NCBI RefSeq assembly: GCF_900101265.1
Contig: NZ_FMZS01000009.1
Coordinates: 124,001 to 188,000 of the forward strand
DNA from: Massilia sp. PDC64
GTDB taxonomy: Bacteria; Pseudomonadota; Gammaproteobacteria; Burkholderiales; Burkholderiaceae_D
Length of the DNA: 64,000 nt
Reading direction: 5' to 3'
A program made the position numbers and the translations under genes. How positions within the stretch are numbered: position 1 is the first letter of the stretch; each line of letters starts with the position of its first letter. Under the pieces are notes generated by a model. It was not told where the DNA came from, did not search any database, and worked only from the letters and a program-made list of their open reading frames with translations. Shown piece after piece: positions 1 through 8,851 of the stretch.

Positions 1-186
1 GACGCGCTCGTGGCGCTGGGCCTGACGCCGGAAGCCCGCACCTATCGCCCGCACGTGACGATGGCGCGGCGCGCGAACGGGGCCGTCATCCCCGCCGCCG
101 GTCCCGCGATCGACTGGGCGATCACGCATTACGCCCTCGTCGCATCGCATGCGGGCAGCTACACGGTGCTGCGCGAATACCGTTAA
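1..186 (+). CDS. thpR: RNA 2',3'-cyclic phosphodiesterase (2'-5' RNA ligase family), 3' part only
   Basis: Only the last 61 codons are in the window; the frame is open from base 1 to a TAA at 184-186. The fragment carries a His-Val-Thr triad at residues 18-20, matching the second HxT motif of the 2H phosphoesterase / ThpR family. It ends in the expected short beta-strand region. The family hydrolyses 2',3'-cyclic phosphodiester RNA ends in the cytoplasm. The stop overlaps the stop of the convergent MFS gene by four bases. Function is assigned from one of the two signature motifs only, because the N-terminal half lies outside the window. Confidence 0.72.
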   Translation, partial: DALVALGLTPEARTYRPHVTMARRANGAVIPAAGPAIDWAITHYALVASHAGSYTVLREYR

Positions 187-1367
187 GCGTCCCGCTTCAC
201 GATCCGCGCATTCGCCGCGATCACGATCCCCGACAACGACAGGATACCCAGCGCCACGGCGATGTTCGTGTGCGCCGCGATCGCGCCCAGCAGCGGCGGC
301 GCCATCAACAGGCCCGCGTAGCCGAGCGTGGCGACGGTCGCGAGGCCGCCGCCGGCCGACATCCCCGGCATGCGCGCGGCCGCCGCGAAGATCAACGGCA
401 CGACGTTCGCCGCGGCGAGGCCGATCAGCGCGAAGCCCAGCGCCGACAGCATGAAATGCGTGCTGGTCACGGCCAGCATCAGGCCCGCGAACATGCCGAG
501 ACCGCCCACCGTCATCACGCGCAGGGGGCCGAAGCGCAGCACGAGCCGGTCGCCCGCGAAACGGCATGCGGCCATCGTCACGGAGAAGGCGGAATAGCCG
601 AGGGCCGCCGTCGCCGCGTCGACCTGCGTGCGCTCCTTCAGCAGCAGCGCGCTCCAGTCCACGAGTGCGCCTTCGATGGCGAAGCACAGCAGCGCCAGCA
701 GGCCGAGGAACAGCGCTTGCCCACGCGGTAGCGCAAAATGACTCAAATGAGGAGTCGCATGCGGCGCCGGCGGCACGGCCAGCAGACGCCCGCCGCACGC
801 CAGCACGGCGGCGAAGATGGCAACACTCACCATCAGCGCGCCGCGGCCGTCGCCCAGGCCCGCGCCGATCAGGAGGCCGCCGAGCGCCGCGCCGATCAGG
901 CCCCCGAGGCTGTAGAAGCCGTGGAACGAGGACATCGTCGGGATGCCGCGCGCCGCCTCGACCTCGCTGGCGTTGGCGTTCATCGCCACGTCCAGCACGC
1001 CGTTGCTGGCGCCGAACGCGTACGCCGCGAGGAACAGCGGCACGAGGCCGCCCACGTTCATCAGGATGGCGCTCGTCAGCGCGAACAGCAGGCCGCTGCC
1101 GACGACGACGGCGCGCGTGCCCCAGCGTCCCGCCATCCAGCCGGACAGCGGCATCGCGGAGATCGCGCCGCCCGCGATGGTGAGCAGCAGGAAGCCGAGC
1201 ACGCCCGTGTCGATGCCGGCGCGCGCCTGCACGAGCGGCACGTGCGCGGCCCACACGCCGATGCCGGCGCCGTTCAGCAGGAAGATGGTCGACACGGACC
1301 AGCGTGCGGCATTCAGGCCGACAGTGGAAGCACGTTCGAGGGCTTTGGGTTCGTCGATGCGGCTCAT
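183..1367 (-). CDS. MFS transporter
   Basis: This encodes a 394-residue inner-membrane protein with about twelve hydrophobic segments. A Gly-Trp-Met-Ala-Gly-Arg-Trp-Gly-Thr-Arg loop lies between TM2 and TM3, which is the major facilitator motif A region. The overall pattern resembles the YbjJ-like branch of the superfamily, whose substrates are poorly known. The start chosen is the ATG at 1365-1367, which overlaps the TGA of the upstream DeoR gene (ATGA type), so the two are probably translationally coupled. The frame stays open far upstream, but that part is antisense-like and out of register with the regulator. The DeoR partner suggests a sugar or sugar-derivative substrate; this is inference. 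Confidence 0.88.
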   Translation of the reverse strand: MSRIDEPKALERASTVGLNAARWSVSTIFLLNGAGIGVWAAHVPLVQARAGIDTGVLGFLLLTIAGGAISAMPLSGWMAGRWGTRAVVVGSGLLFALTSAILMNVGGLVPLFLAAYAFGASNGVLDVAMNANASEVEAARGIPTMSSFHGFYSLGGLIGAALGGLLIGAGLGDGRGALMVSVAIFAAVLACGGRLLAVPPAPHATPHLSHFALPRGQALFLGLLALLCFAIEGALVDWSALLLKERTQVDAATAALGYSAFSVTMAACRFAGDRLVLRFGPLRVMTVGGLGMFAGLMLAVTSTHFMLSALGFALIGLAAANVVPLIFAAAARMPGMSAGGGLATVATLGYAGLLMAPPLLGAIAAHTNIAVALGILSLSGIVIAANARIVKRDA

Positions 1368-2143
1368 GCGCGGCTCCTTGCGGCCAGTACGATGTCGGGT
1401 GCGCGCTCGCCCTTGCGCAGGCGTGCGACGACGTTGGGTGCCGCATCCGCTTCCAGCACGAGGCGGTCGATGTCCGCCAGCGGCGCGATGGGGAACGGCG
1501 CCGGCGCTTCCAGCCGCTCGTTCAGCGCGGCGACGACGCGCCGGCTGCCCGCGGCCAGGATGGCCTGCTTGAGGACGGCTTCCTCGGGGTCGCTCGCGCC
1601 CAGGCCACGCTCGGCCTCGACGCTGCACACGCCCACGACCGCAACGTCCACGCGCAGGCGCTGGATCTCGGCCAGCGTCTGCGCGCCCATCACGGCGCCG
1701 ACGTGGGCGGAATAGACGCCGCCCAGCAGCACGACGCGCGTGCTGCGCAAATGGCCCAGGCTCAGGGCGATCTGCGGGCTGTTGGTGATGATGGTCGCGG
1801 CCCGGCCGTCTTCCAGCTGGCGCGCGAACGCGAGATTGGTCGTGCCGGCATCGACGAGGACCGTGTCGCCCGGCTGGACGCTGTCGGCCAGCGCGCGCGC
1901 GAGCATCTCCTTGCGCGCTTCGTCGGCATCGGCCCGCTGGCCGAAGCTGGGTACCGGCTGCGTGCGCCGCATCGCGCCGCCGTGCACGCGGCGCAAGAGG
2001 CCCGCTGCGTCCAGGTCGCGCAGGTCTCTGCGGATCGTGTCTTCCGAGGTGTTGAACCGCTGCGCCAGTTCGGCCGCCAGCACCTTGCCCTGCTGCTCGA
2101 CCGTGTCGACGATGTGTTGTCGTCGTTCTTCCGCCAATTGCAT
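1364..2143 (-). CDS. DeoR/GlpR-family transcriptional regulator
   Basis: The 259-residue protein starts with a DeoR-type helix-turn-helix (about residues 4-58; Ser-Glu-Asp-Thr-Ile-Arg-Arg-Asp-Leu in the recognition region). It continues with a DeoRC sugar-phosphate sensing domain (about 70-235) with an Asp-Ala-Gly-Thr-Thr loop and a Thr-Asn-Ser segment typical of the ISOCOT fold. The start at 2143 is chosen because AGGAG lies seven bases upstream; an in-frame ATG at 2167 lacks such a site. It forms a two-gene operon with the MFS transporter, overlapping it by four bases. It probably represses this pair in response to a phosphorylated sugar; the ligand is unknown. Confidence 0.93.
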   Translation of the reverse strand: MQLAEERRQHIVDTVEQQGKVLAAELAQRFNTSEDTIRRDLRDLDAAGLLRRVHGGAMRRTQPVPSFGQRADADEARKEMLARALADSVQPGDTVLVDAGTTNLAFARQLEDGRAATIITNSPQIALSLGHLRSTRVVLLGGVYSAHVGAVMGAQTLAEIQRLRVDVAVVGVCSVEAERGLGASDPEEAVLKQAILAAGSRRVVAALNERLEAPAPFPIAPLADIDRLVLEADAAPNVVARLRKGERAPDIVLAARSRA

Positions 2144-2293
2144 ACGTTTCTCCTTGAATGTCCGCACTGTACACGTTTACGCACGAACCGGCAAGAATCA
2201 ATACAAACACGCATATTCATGCATACAAGCGACCTGATGGTTGGTTGGCGGCCTAATCGTTGCTACACTCGCGGCATTCATTATTAAAAAAAT

Positions 2294-3877
2294 ATGCAAA
2301 AGTCCGCTGCCATCCTGATCGTCGACGACTATCTCCTGATCCGCACCGCCGTGCGCCAGGTCCTGACGGAACTCGGCTTTTCCAACGTGTTCCAGGCCGA
2401 GAACGGCAAGACCGCGCAAGACCTCATGCGCAAGCAACCGATCGACATCGTCATCGGCGACTGGGGCATGCCGGTGATGAGCGGCCTGGACCTGCTGCAC
2501 TGGATGCGCCACGACGCGCGCTATGCGAAGACGCCATTCATGATGCTGACGGCCGAGGCGAATCCGGCCTCCGTGCGCAGCGCGCTGCAGGCCGGCGTCA
2601 ACGCCTACATGATCAAGCCGTTCACCGTGCACAGCTTCGCCAGCAAGTTCATGGCGATGATCGGCACGGTGCAGGAGAGTGCGGGCGCCGCCGCGCCGCC
2701 GGCGCCTGCGCCCGAACCCCGGACCGAGACGGCGCCGCCGCCCGTGCTGAAGCCGACGTCGCTGCAAGCCGACGTCATCGGCCTGCAGGCGCCGCTGGCC
2801 GAGCGCCTGAAACGCTGCACGGTGCTGATCGTGGACGACGTCCCGACCAACATCGAGGTGCTGGCCGGCGCGCTGAAGGACGAGTACGCGATCAAGGTGG
2901 CGATCAGCGGCCGCAAGGCGCTGGAGATCGCGAGCGCCTTCCCCATCGACATCATCCTGCTCGACATCATGATGCCCGTGATGGACGGCTTCGAGACGTG
3001 CCGTCATTTGAAATCGGACCCGCGGACGGCGCACATCCCGATCATCTTCCTGTCCGCGAAGGACGCCGTCGACGACATCGTGGGCGGCCTGCGCCTGGGC
3101 GCGGTCGACTACGTGTCGAAGCCGGCCGACCCGACGATCCTCAAGGCGCGCATCGCGACCCATTTGGCCCTGGCCACGGCGATGGGCGACCTGAAGCGCC
3201 AGAACGAACTGCTGATCGAGAACGCGCACCTGCGCGAAGACGTGGAGCGCATGACGCGCCACGACCTCAAGAGCCCCATCGCCGTCACCCTGCACGCGAG
3301 CCAGGCGTTGCTCGCGAGCGACCTGCCGGATCCGCAGCGCGAGCACGCACACATGATCGAGATGGCCGCCAACCACGCGCTCGACATGATCAACCGCACG
3401 CTCGACATCCATAAAATGGAAAAGGGCGAGTACCAGCCCGCGCTGCAGCCGTTCGACCTGAGCGCCCTGCTGTCGCGCGTCGCGCAGCAGACGGAACTCG
3501 CGTTCGCGGACCGCCGCATCGCGATCCGCTTCGCGGCGCCGGGCGACACCGTCTGCCTGGGCGAATCGCTGCTGTGCTATTCGCTGTTCTCGAACGCCTT
3601 CAAGAACGCGGCCGAGGCGGCGCCGCCGGGCGGCACGATCAAGGTCGACGTGGCGCCGGGCCCCGGTTGCCTGCACGTCGTGATCGACAACGAGGGCGAG
3701 GTCCCGCTGACCATGCGCGGCCGTTTCTTCGACAAGTACGCGACGGCCGGCAAGCAGGACGGCATCGGTCTCGGCACGTATTCGATCCGCCTGATGGCCG
3801 AGGTGCAAGGCGGCGACGCCACCATGGAGACGGGCGACGGACATACGCGCCTGACCATCACGCTGCCCTGCATATGA
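2294..3877 (+). CDS. Hybrid signalling protein: two receiver domains followed by a histidine kinase
   Basis: The 527-residue soluble protein has an unusual domain order. REC1 (about residues 5-125) has the acidic pair Asp-Asp and a likely phospho-acceptor Asp in Ile-Gly-Asp-Trp-Gly. REC2 (about 175-295) has Val-Asp-Asp and Leu-Leu-Asp-Ile-Met-Met-Pro. A short coiled linker leads to a HisKA-like region with Arg-His-Asp-Leu-Lys-Ser-Pro near residue 320, and then a HATPase domain. The N box (Asn-Ala-Phe-Lys-Asn-Ala) and a G box (Gly-Ile-Gly-Leu-Gly-Thr) are both visible. No membrane segment is present. It ends directly against the convergent PuuA-like gene, with no intervening base. The output pathway is unknown. 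Confidence 0.9.
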   Translation: MQKSAAILIVDDYLLIRTAVRQVLTELGFSNVFQAENGKTAQDLMRKQPIDIVIGDWGMPVMSGLDLLHWMRHDARYAKTPFMMLTAEANPASVRSALQAGVNAYMIKPFTVHSFASKFMAMIGTVQESAGAAAPPAPAPEPRTETAPPPVLKPTSLQADVIGLQAPLAERLKRCTVLIVDDVPTNIEVLAGALKDEYAIKVAISGRKALEIASAFPIDIILLDIMMPVMDGFETCRHLKSDPRTAHIPIIFLSAKDAVDDIVGGLRLGAVDYVSKPADPTILKARIATHLALATAMGDLKRQNELLIENAHLREDVERMTRHDLKSPIAVTLHASQALLASDLPDPQREHAHMIEMAANHALDMINRTLDIHKMEKGEYQPALQPFDLSALLSRVAQQTELAFADRRIAIRFAAPGDTVCLGESLLCYSLFSNAFKNAAEAAPPGGTIKVDVAPGPGCLHVVIDNEGEVPLTMRGRFFDKYATAGKQDGIGLGTYSIRLMAEVQGGDATMETGDGHTRLTITLPCI

Positions 3878-5224
3878 TCAGACGAGGAGCATCAGGTGCT
3901 CCCGCTCCCACGAACTGATCACGCGCGAAAACGTCGCGAACTCCAGTTCCTTCACTTCGCAGAACGCCTGCACGAACAGGGGCCCCAGCATGTCGGCCAG
4001 CGCCGGGCACCCGCGCAGCTGCAGGATCGCATCCTCGAGATTGCGCGGCAGGTCGCCGTGGATGTGCTCCGCGCTTTCGGGCGTGGGTGCCGACGGCTCC
4101 AGTCCCTCGACCATGCCGAGGAAGCCGCAGGCCAGCGTCGCGGCCATCGCGAGATACGGGTTCACGTCCACGCCCGGCACACGGTTTTCCACGCGGCGGC
4201 TGGCCGGGCCCGAGTTCGGGATGCGGATGCCGCACGTGCGGTTGTCGTAGCCCCAGTGCACGTTCATGGGCGCCGACTGGAAGCGCGACAGGCGCCGGTA
4301 GGAATTCACGTGGGGCGCGAACAGGAGCGTCGCCGGCGGCACGTATTTTTCCAGGCCGCCGATGAAGTGGCGGAACAGCGCGCTCTCCGACCCGTCGTCG
4401 TTGGAAAAGATGTTGCGGCCGTTCAGGTCGACAATGCTCTGGTGCACGTGCATGGCGCTGCCCGGCTCCGTCTCCATCGGCTTGGCCATGAACGTGGCAA
4501 AGATGCCGTGGCGCAGCGCCGTCTCGCGTACGGCCCGCTTGAACAGGAACACGCGGTCGGCCAGTTCCAGCGCATCCCCATGCGTAAAATTGATTTCCAT
4601 CTGGCCCGCGCCGGCCTCGTGGATCAGCGTCTCGACACCGAGCTCGTGCTGCTTGCAGAACGCCGACAATTCCAGGAAGAAGGGATCGAAATCGTTGACG
4701 GCATCGATCGAATACGACTGCCGGCCCTGCTCCGTGAAGCCGCTGCGGCCCGTCGGCGGGCTCAGGGGCTCGTGCGGATTGGTCGTGCGCGCGACGAGAT
4801 AAAACTCCATTTCCGGCGCCACGACGGGCCGCCAGCCCCGCTCGGCGTACATGCCCAGCACGCGGCGCAGCACGGAGCGCGGGGCCAGGTCGACCAGGGA
4901 GCCGTCGAAGTTCGTGCAATCGTGGATGACGAGCGCGACGCGCTCCGTTGCCCACGGCACGACGCGGATCGTGGCCGGGTCGGGCACGCAGACCATGTCG
5001 GGATCGATGGAGCCGACGTAGGGCGTGTTGTTCGGCTGTTCGCCGTGGACCGTGTTCAGCAGCACGCTTTTCGGCAGCCGCATGTGCTCGCCCGCCAGGA
5101 ACAGGTCTTTCGGAAGGATCTTGCCGCGGGCAATGCCCGTCATGTCGGCGATGACGCACTCGACTTCGTGGATATTGTGTTCGCGCAGAAAATCGCGCAT
5201 CGGATTATGCGCTTCGGAATCCAT
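3878..5224 (-). CDS. puuA: Glutamine synthetase family protein, probable gamma-glutamylpolyamine synthetase (copy 1)
   Basis: This 448-residue protein has the glutamine-synthetase beta-grasp and catalytic domains. The metal/glutamate-binding signature His-Glu-Ala-Gly-Ala-Gly-Gln-Met-Glu and the ATP-region His-Val-His-Gln-Ser are readable. It is shorter than GlnA, lacks the adenylylation-loop region, and closely resembles the second copy at 11793-13163, which fits the PuuA/GlnA3 type that glutamylates putrescine or other amines. The start at 5224 follows a GAGAG purine stretch; the open frame upstream is not protein-like. The neighbouring aldehyde dehydrogenase, aminotransferase, PuuD and GabD support polyamine catabolism. 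The exact amine substrate cannot be read from sequence. Confidence 0.85.
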   Translation of the reverse strand: MDSEAHNPMRDFLREHNIHEVECVIADMTGIARGKILPKDLFLAGEHMRLPKSVLLNTVHGEQPNNTPYVGSIDPDMVCVPDPATIRVVPWATERVALVIHDCTNFDGSLVDLAPRSVLRRVLGMYAERGWRPVVAPEMEFYLVARTTNPHEPLSPPTGRSGFTEQGRQSYSIDAVNDFDPFFLELSAFCKQHELGVETLIHEAGAGQMEINFTHGDALELADRVFLFKRAVRETALRHGIFATFMAKPMETEPGSAMHVHQSIVDLNGRNIFSNDDGSESALFRHFIGGLEKYVPPATLLFAPHVNSYRRLSRFQSAPMNVHWGYDNRTCGIRIPNSGPASRRVENRVPGVDVNPYLAMAATLACGFLGMVEGLEPSAPTPESAEHIHGDLPRNLEDAILQLRGCPALADMLGPLFVQAFCEVKELEFATFSRVISSWEREHLMLLV

Positions 5225-5380
5225 CACTCTCTCGCTTGACTCGATGCGGGCCAATATAGCATCGGCGATCTTTACGCCGCGCGCGGGTTGGCTCCCTCGA
5301 TTTCCGCAATTCGTTGCCCCGTTACCGCACTTCGCGTCAAAGCCGTTCCGCCCGCCACCGTCCTGCGTCATACTTTCTGA

Positions 5381-6466
5381 ATGGAACAGCTGACGACGAC
5401 CACGACGAAGCCGACGACCACCCGCATGTGGCGCAACTACGCCTGCGGCTGGCTCGCGTACATGCTGCTGCTCGCAGTCGTGCTGCAACTCGCCGACCCG
5501 AACCAGCGCGGCTACGACTGGCGCGGCCTCGTGCCGATGCTGTGGATCGTGCCGCAGGCCGTCGTGCTGGCCCTGCACTGGCCGCTCAGCGGGTGGATGG
5601 AGCGCCGGCATGCGCCGTTCGCGCTGCGCTGCCTGATCCACGGCGTGGGCGCGCCGGCCTACGCCATTCTGTCGTACGCCCTGCCGGGACTGATCTTCGG
5701 CTTCACGCAACCGCTGTCATACTACGTGTGGCCCGTTCTGTATTCGATGATGGGCTATGGCGTCATCGCGACCACGTTCCACATGATCCGCGCCAACGAC
5801 GCCCGCCGCCGGCAGGAAGTCGCCATGCAGCAGGCGCACGCGCTGCTCGTCGCGACGGAGCTGAACGCGTTGCGCAGCAAGCTCAATCCGCACTTCCTGT
5901 TCAACACGCTGCACTCGATCATCGCCCTCACCCGCAAGGACCCGAACGCCGCCGAGACCGCGCTGTTCCAGTTCTCCGACATGTTGCGCTACGTGCTGGA
6001 CACGGAAAAGACGGGCAACGACCGCGTCACGCTGGACGACGAGCTGCGCTTCGTGCGCGATTACCTGGAACTGGAAAGCCTGCGCCTCGGCTCGCGCCTG
6101 CACGTCGACTGGGAACTCGATGACGCCGCCTCCGGCCACCTGCTGCCCGCGCTGTCGCTGCAGCCGCTCGTCGAGAACAGCATCAAGCACGCCTTCAATC
6201 CGCACAGCCGGCCGGGCCGCCTGCTGATCCGGACGCGCCTCGACGCGCGCACGGGCAGGCTCGTGCTGTCCGTCGGCGACGACGGTCCCGGCGCCGACCT
6301 CGGCCGCGTGCGCGCGTCGAACGGCCTGGGTCTGCGCACCGTCGAGCGCCGCCTGCAGCTGGAATACGGCACCGACGAGGGCCTCGCCATCGAGACGGCC
6401 CCGGGCGCCGGCTTCGTCGTCACGATGGCCATCCCCCTCGCCGCCAACGACAAGGACTTTGCATGA
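5381..6466 (+). CDS. LytS/YpdA-type sensor histidine kinase
   Basis: The 361-residue protein has about four N-terminal transmembrane helices (residues about 15-140) and no recognisable periplasmic domain. A His_kinase module follows, with the phospho-acceptor in Leu-Asn-Pro-His-Phe-Leu-Phe-Asn near residue 170. The C-terminal HATPase shows Glu-Asn-Ser-Ile-Lys-His-Ala (N box), Gly-Asp-Asp-Gly-Pro-Gly and Gly-Leu-Gly-Leu-Arg. The last codons overlap the start of the LytTR regulator by four bases, so the two form a two-component pair. It is embedded between polyamine genes transcribed in the opposite direction. Whether it senses an amine or controls these neighbours is inference only. Confidence 0.93.
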   Translation: MEQLTTTTTKPTTTRMWRNYACGWLAYMLLLAVVLQLADPNQRGYDWRGLVPMLWIVPQAVVLALHWPLSGWMERRHAPFALRCLIHGVGAPAYAILSYALPGLIFGFTQPLSYYVWPVLYSMMGYGVIATTFHMIRANDARRRQEVAMQQAHALLVATELNALRSKLNPHFLFNTLHSIIALTRKDPNAAETALFQFSDMLRYVLDTEKTGNDRVTLDDELRFVRDYLELESLRLGSRLHVDWELDDAASGHLLPALSLQPLVENSIKHAFNPHSRPGRLLIRTRLDARTGRLVLSVGDDGPGADLGRVRASNGLGLRTVERRLQLEYGTDEGLAIETAPGAGFVVTMAIPLAANDKDFA

Positions 6467-7215
6467 ATGCCCGTACCGTCTTCATCGCGGAAGACGAACC
6501 GCTCGCGCGCGACGTCCTGCGCGACTTCATCTACGCGCACGCCGGCCTGCGCCTCGTGGGCGAAGCGGCGGACGGCGCCAGCGCGCTCGCGCAGATCGAC
6601 CGCATCCGCCCCGACATCGTCTTCATGGATATCCAGATGCCCGAGATGACGGGCCTGGACGTGCTGCGCCGCCTGACCGTCGTGCCGGACATCGTGTTCA
6701 CGACCGCGTACGACCAGTACGCCGTGACCGCGTTCGAACTGAACGCCGTCGACTACCTGCTGAAACCCTTTACGCGCGCCCGCTTCGACGCGGCCGTCGC
6801 ACGGCTGCTGGAGACGCCGGGATCGTCCGTCCCCGCGCGCGAAGACATCGGCGCCGCACTCACGCTGGCCGTCGATCGGGTGCCGACCCGCATCGAGCGC
6901 ATCCTCGTGCGCGACCGCGGCCGCATCTTCCCGCTGTCCGTGAACGAGATCGCCTACCTGAAGGCGGATGCGAAATACACGGCGATCGCCGCGCGCGGCC
7001 ACACCTTCCTCGTGCGCATCGGGATTTCGGAGCTGGAAGCCCAGCTGGACCCGGGCCGTTTCATCCGCATCCACCGCTCGGCGCTCGTGAACCTCGACTT
7101 CGTGGACTCCATGCGCGCGGACGACCAGTCGCAGCTCGAGATCACGATGCGCGACGGCGCGGTGCTGACGGCGAGCCGGGAGGCGTCGAAGGTGTTGCGC
7201 GAGATGGCGATCTGA
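6463..7215 (+). CDS. LytTR-family response regulator
   Basis: The 250-residue regulator has a REC domain (about residues 4-120) with an acidic triad Glu-Asp-Glu and the phospho-acceptor Asp in Val-Phe-Met-Asp-Ile-Gln-Met-Pro. Its C-terminal LytTR DNA-binding domain (about 145-248) is marked by Ile-Ala-Tyr-Leu-Lys-Ala-Asp and Arg-Ile-His-Arg-Ser. The start overlaps the kinase stop (ATGA). LytTR proteins bind direct repeats near promoters; no such pair was convincingly recognised here. Seven bases separate it from the stop of the convergent aldehyde dehydrogenase gene. Confidence 0.94.
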   Translation: MNARTVFIAEDEPLARDVLRDFIYAHAGLRLVGEAADGASALAQIDRIRPDIVFMDIQMPEMTGLDVLRRLTVVPDIVFTTAYDQYAVTAFELNAVDYLLKPFTRARFDAAVARLLETPGSSVPAREDIGAALTLAVDRVPTRIERILVRDRGRIFPLSVNEIAYLKADAKYTAIAARGHTFLVRIGISELEAQLDPGRFIRIHRSALVNLDFVDSMRADDQSQLEITMRDGAVLTASREASKVLREMAI

Positions 7216-7222
7216 CGGCCGG

Positions 7223-8707
7223 TCAGATCTGGATCCACGTCGTCTTGAGCTCCGTGTACTTGTCGAACGCATGCAGGGACTTGTCCCTGCCGTTGCCCGA
7301 CTGTTTATAGCCGCCGAACGGCACCGTGATGTCGTCGTTGTCGTACTGGTTCACATGCACGGTGCCCGCGCGCAGCTTGCGTGACGTCCGGATTGCCTTG
7401 CTCATGTCGGCCGTCCACACGGCGGCCGCGAGGCCGTACGGCGTCGCATTCGCCTGGCGCACCGCCTCGTCCAGGTCCGTGAACGACAGCACGGACAGCA
7501 CGGGCCCGAAGATTTCCTCGCGCGCGATGCGCATCGTGTGGTCCACACCGTCGAACAGCGTCGGTTCGATGTACAGGCCGCCCGTCTCCGCGCGCGCCGC
7601 GTTGCCGCCCGCGAGCAGGCGCGCGCCGGCCGCCTTGCCGTCCTCGATATAACCCAGCACCGTCTTCATCTGGATCGCATCGACGATCGCGCCCATCACC
7701 GTGGACTCGTCGAGCGGGTCGCCGGGCGCGTACTGCGGGATCATCGCGAGTGCCTTGTCGAGGAAGCTTTCCCTGATCGACTCCTCGACGAACAGCCGAG
7801 ACGGCGCGTTGCAGCTTTCTCCCTGGTTGAAATAGATGGAACCGATGGCGCCCGCGACGGCCGCATCGAGGTCGGGACAGTCCGCGCACACGATGTTGGC
7901 GGACTTGCCGCCCAGTTCCGTCCACGCGCGCTTCAGGTTCGACTGCCCCGCCATCTGCAGGATCTGCTTGCCGACGCGCGTGGACCCCGTAAAACCGATG
8001 CAGTCGACGTCCATGTGCAGCGCGAGCGCCTTGCCCGCTTCGTCGCCGTAGCCGGGCAGCACGTTGAACACGCCTTCCGGCACACCCGCCTCCAGCGCCA
8101 GCTCGGCCAGTCGCAGCGACGTCAACGGCGCCTTTTCCGACGGTTTCAGAACGACGCTGTTGCCGGCCGCCAGCGCCGGGCCGATCTTCCACGCGGCCAT
8201 CAGCATCGGATAATTCCACGGGATGATCGCGGCGACGACGCCGACCGGTTCGCGCGTGATCAGCGCCAGGCTGTCCTGCGGGCTCGGTGCGACCTGGTCG
8301 TAGATCTTGTCGATGGCTTCGCCGTACCAGCGGATGCAGTTCTGCGCGAGCCGCACGTCCACGCTCTTGCTGTAGCGGATGGGCTTGCCCATGTCGAGGG
8401 TTTCCAGCAGGGCCAGTTCGTCTTCGTGCGCGAGCATCAGGTCGGCAAAGCGGATCAGGATGCGCTTGCGCTCGGCCGGGGCCTTGCCGGCCCAGCGGCC
8501 ATCCTCGAACGCGGCGCGGGCGCTGGCGACAGCGGCGTCGACGTCGGCCGCGTCGCAGCGCGCGACCTCGCCCAGCTTGCGGCCATCGATGGGAGAGATA
8601 TTGTCGAAGCGGGCGCCGGAGATGGCGCCGATCCGCCGCCCTCCGATGACGGCGCGGCCGTCGATGTGCACCGTTTTGGATCGTTCATGCCAGCTTTGCG
8701 TGGTCAT
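7223..8707 (-). CDS. Aldehyde dehydrogenase, PuuC-type (gamma-glutamyl-aminoaldehyde dehydrogenase candidate)
   Basis: This is a 494-residue NAD(P)-dependent aldehyde dehydrogenase of normal family length. It carries the Asn-Tyr-Pro motif near residue 160, the general-base motif Glu-Leu-Gly-Gly-Lys near 260, and the catalytic Cys in Gln-Gly-Glu-Ser-Cys-Asn near 295. The C-terminal Pro-Phe-Gly-Gly-Tyr-Lys-Gln-Ser-Gly is also present. The start at 8707 has CGGAGA upstream. The gene is divergent from the symporter, and the shared intergenic region holds an ACAAC-TT-GTTGT palindrome. In a gamma-glutamylated putrescine route it would oxidise gamma-glutamyl-aminobutyraldehyde. That role rests on context, since ALDH substrate cannot be read directly. 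Confidence 0.88.
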   Translation of the reverse strand: MTTQSWHERSKTVHIDGRAVIGGRRIGAISGARFDNISPIDGRKLGEVARCDAADVDAAVASARAAFEDGRWAGKAPAERKRILIRFADLMLAHEDELALLETLDMGKPIRYSKSVDVRLAQNCIRWYGEAIDKIYDQVAPSPQDSLALITREPVGVVAAIIPWNYPMLMAAWKIGPALAAGNSVVLKPSEKAPLTSLRLAELALEAGVPEGVFNVLPGYGDEAGKALALHMDVDCIGFTGSTRVGKQILQMAGQSNLKRAWTELGGKSANIVCADCPDLDAAVAGAIGSIYFNQGESCNAPSRLFVEESIRESFLDKALAMIPQYAPGDPLDESTVMGAIVDAIQMKTVLGYIEDGKAAGARLLAGGNAARAETGGLYIEPTLFDGVDHTMRIAREEIFGPVLSVLSFTDLDEAVRQANATPYGLAAAVWTADMSKAIRTSRKLRAGTVHVNQYDNDDITVPFGGYKQSGNGRDKSLHAFDKYTELKTTWIQI

Positions 8708-8725
8708 AATGTCTCCGTGCAGATT

Positions 8726-8737
8726 ACAACTTGTTGT
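8726..8737. promoter_or_regulatory. Perfect inverted repeat ACAACTTGTTGT, candidate operator
   Basis: The 12-base perfect palindrome lies 18 bases upstream of the aldehyde dehydrogenase start, in the region shared with the divergent symporter. Its size and position suit a GntR- or LacI-type repressor site. No cognate regulator is adjacent, and the motif was not seen in front of the other polyamine genes. Confidence 0.35.
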
Positions 8738-8851
8738 CAGGCCGATACTAGCAAACAAAATCGATCCAAATGCCGATTTCTGCCGCTATAATCGCGAATT
8801 TTTCCCACCCGCATTTCCTATTTCCGCCGTCGCCGGGAGCACTTTACTGAT

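Noticed and set aside
183..2210. A single 675-residue minus-strand protein covering regulator and transporter
   Set aside because: Only the MFS part is protein-like. The upstream half is out of frame with the DeoR gene, which has its own ribosome site and full helix-turn-helix.
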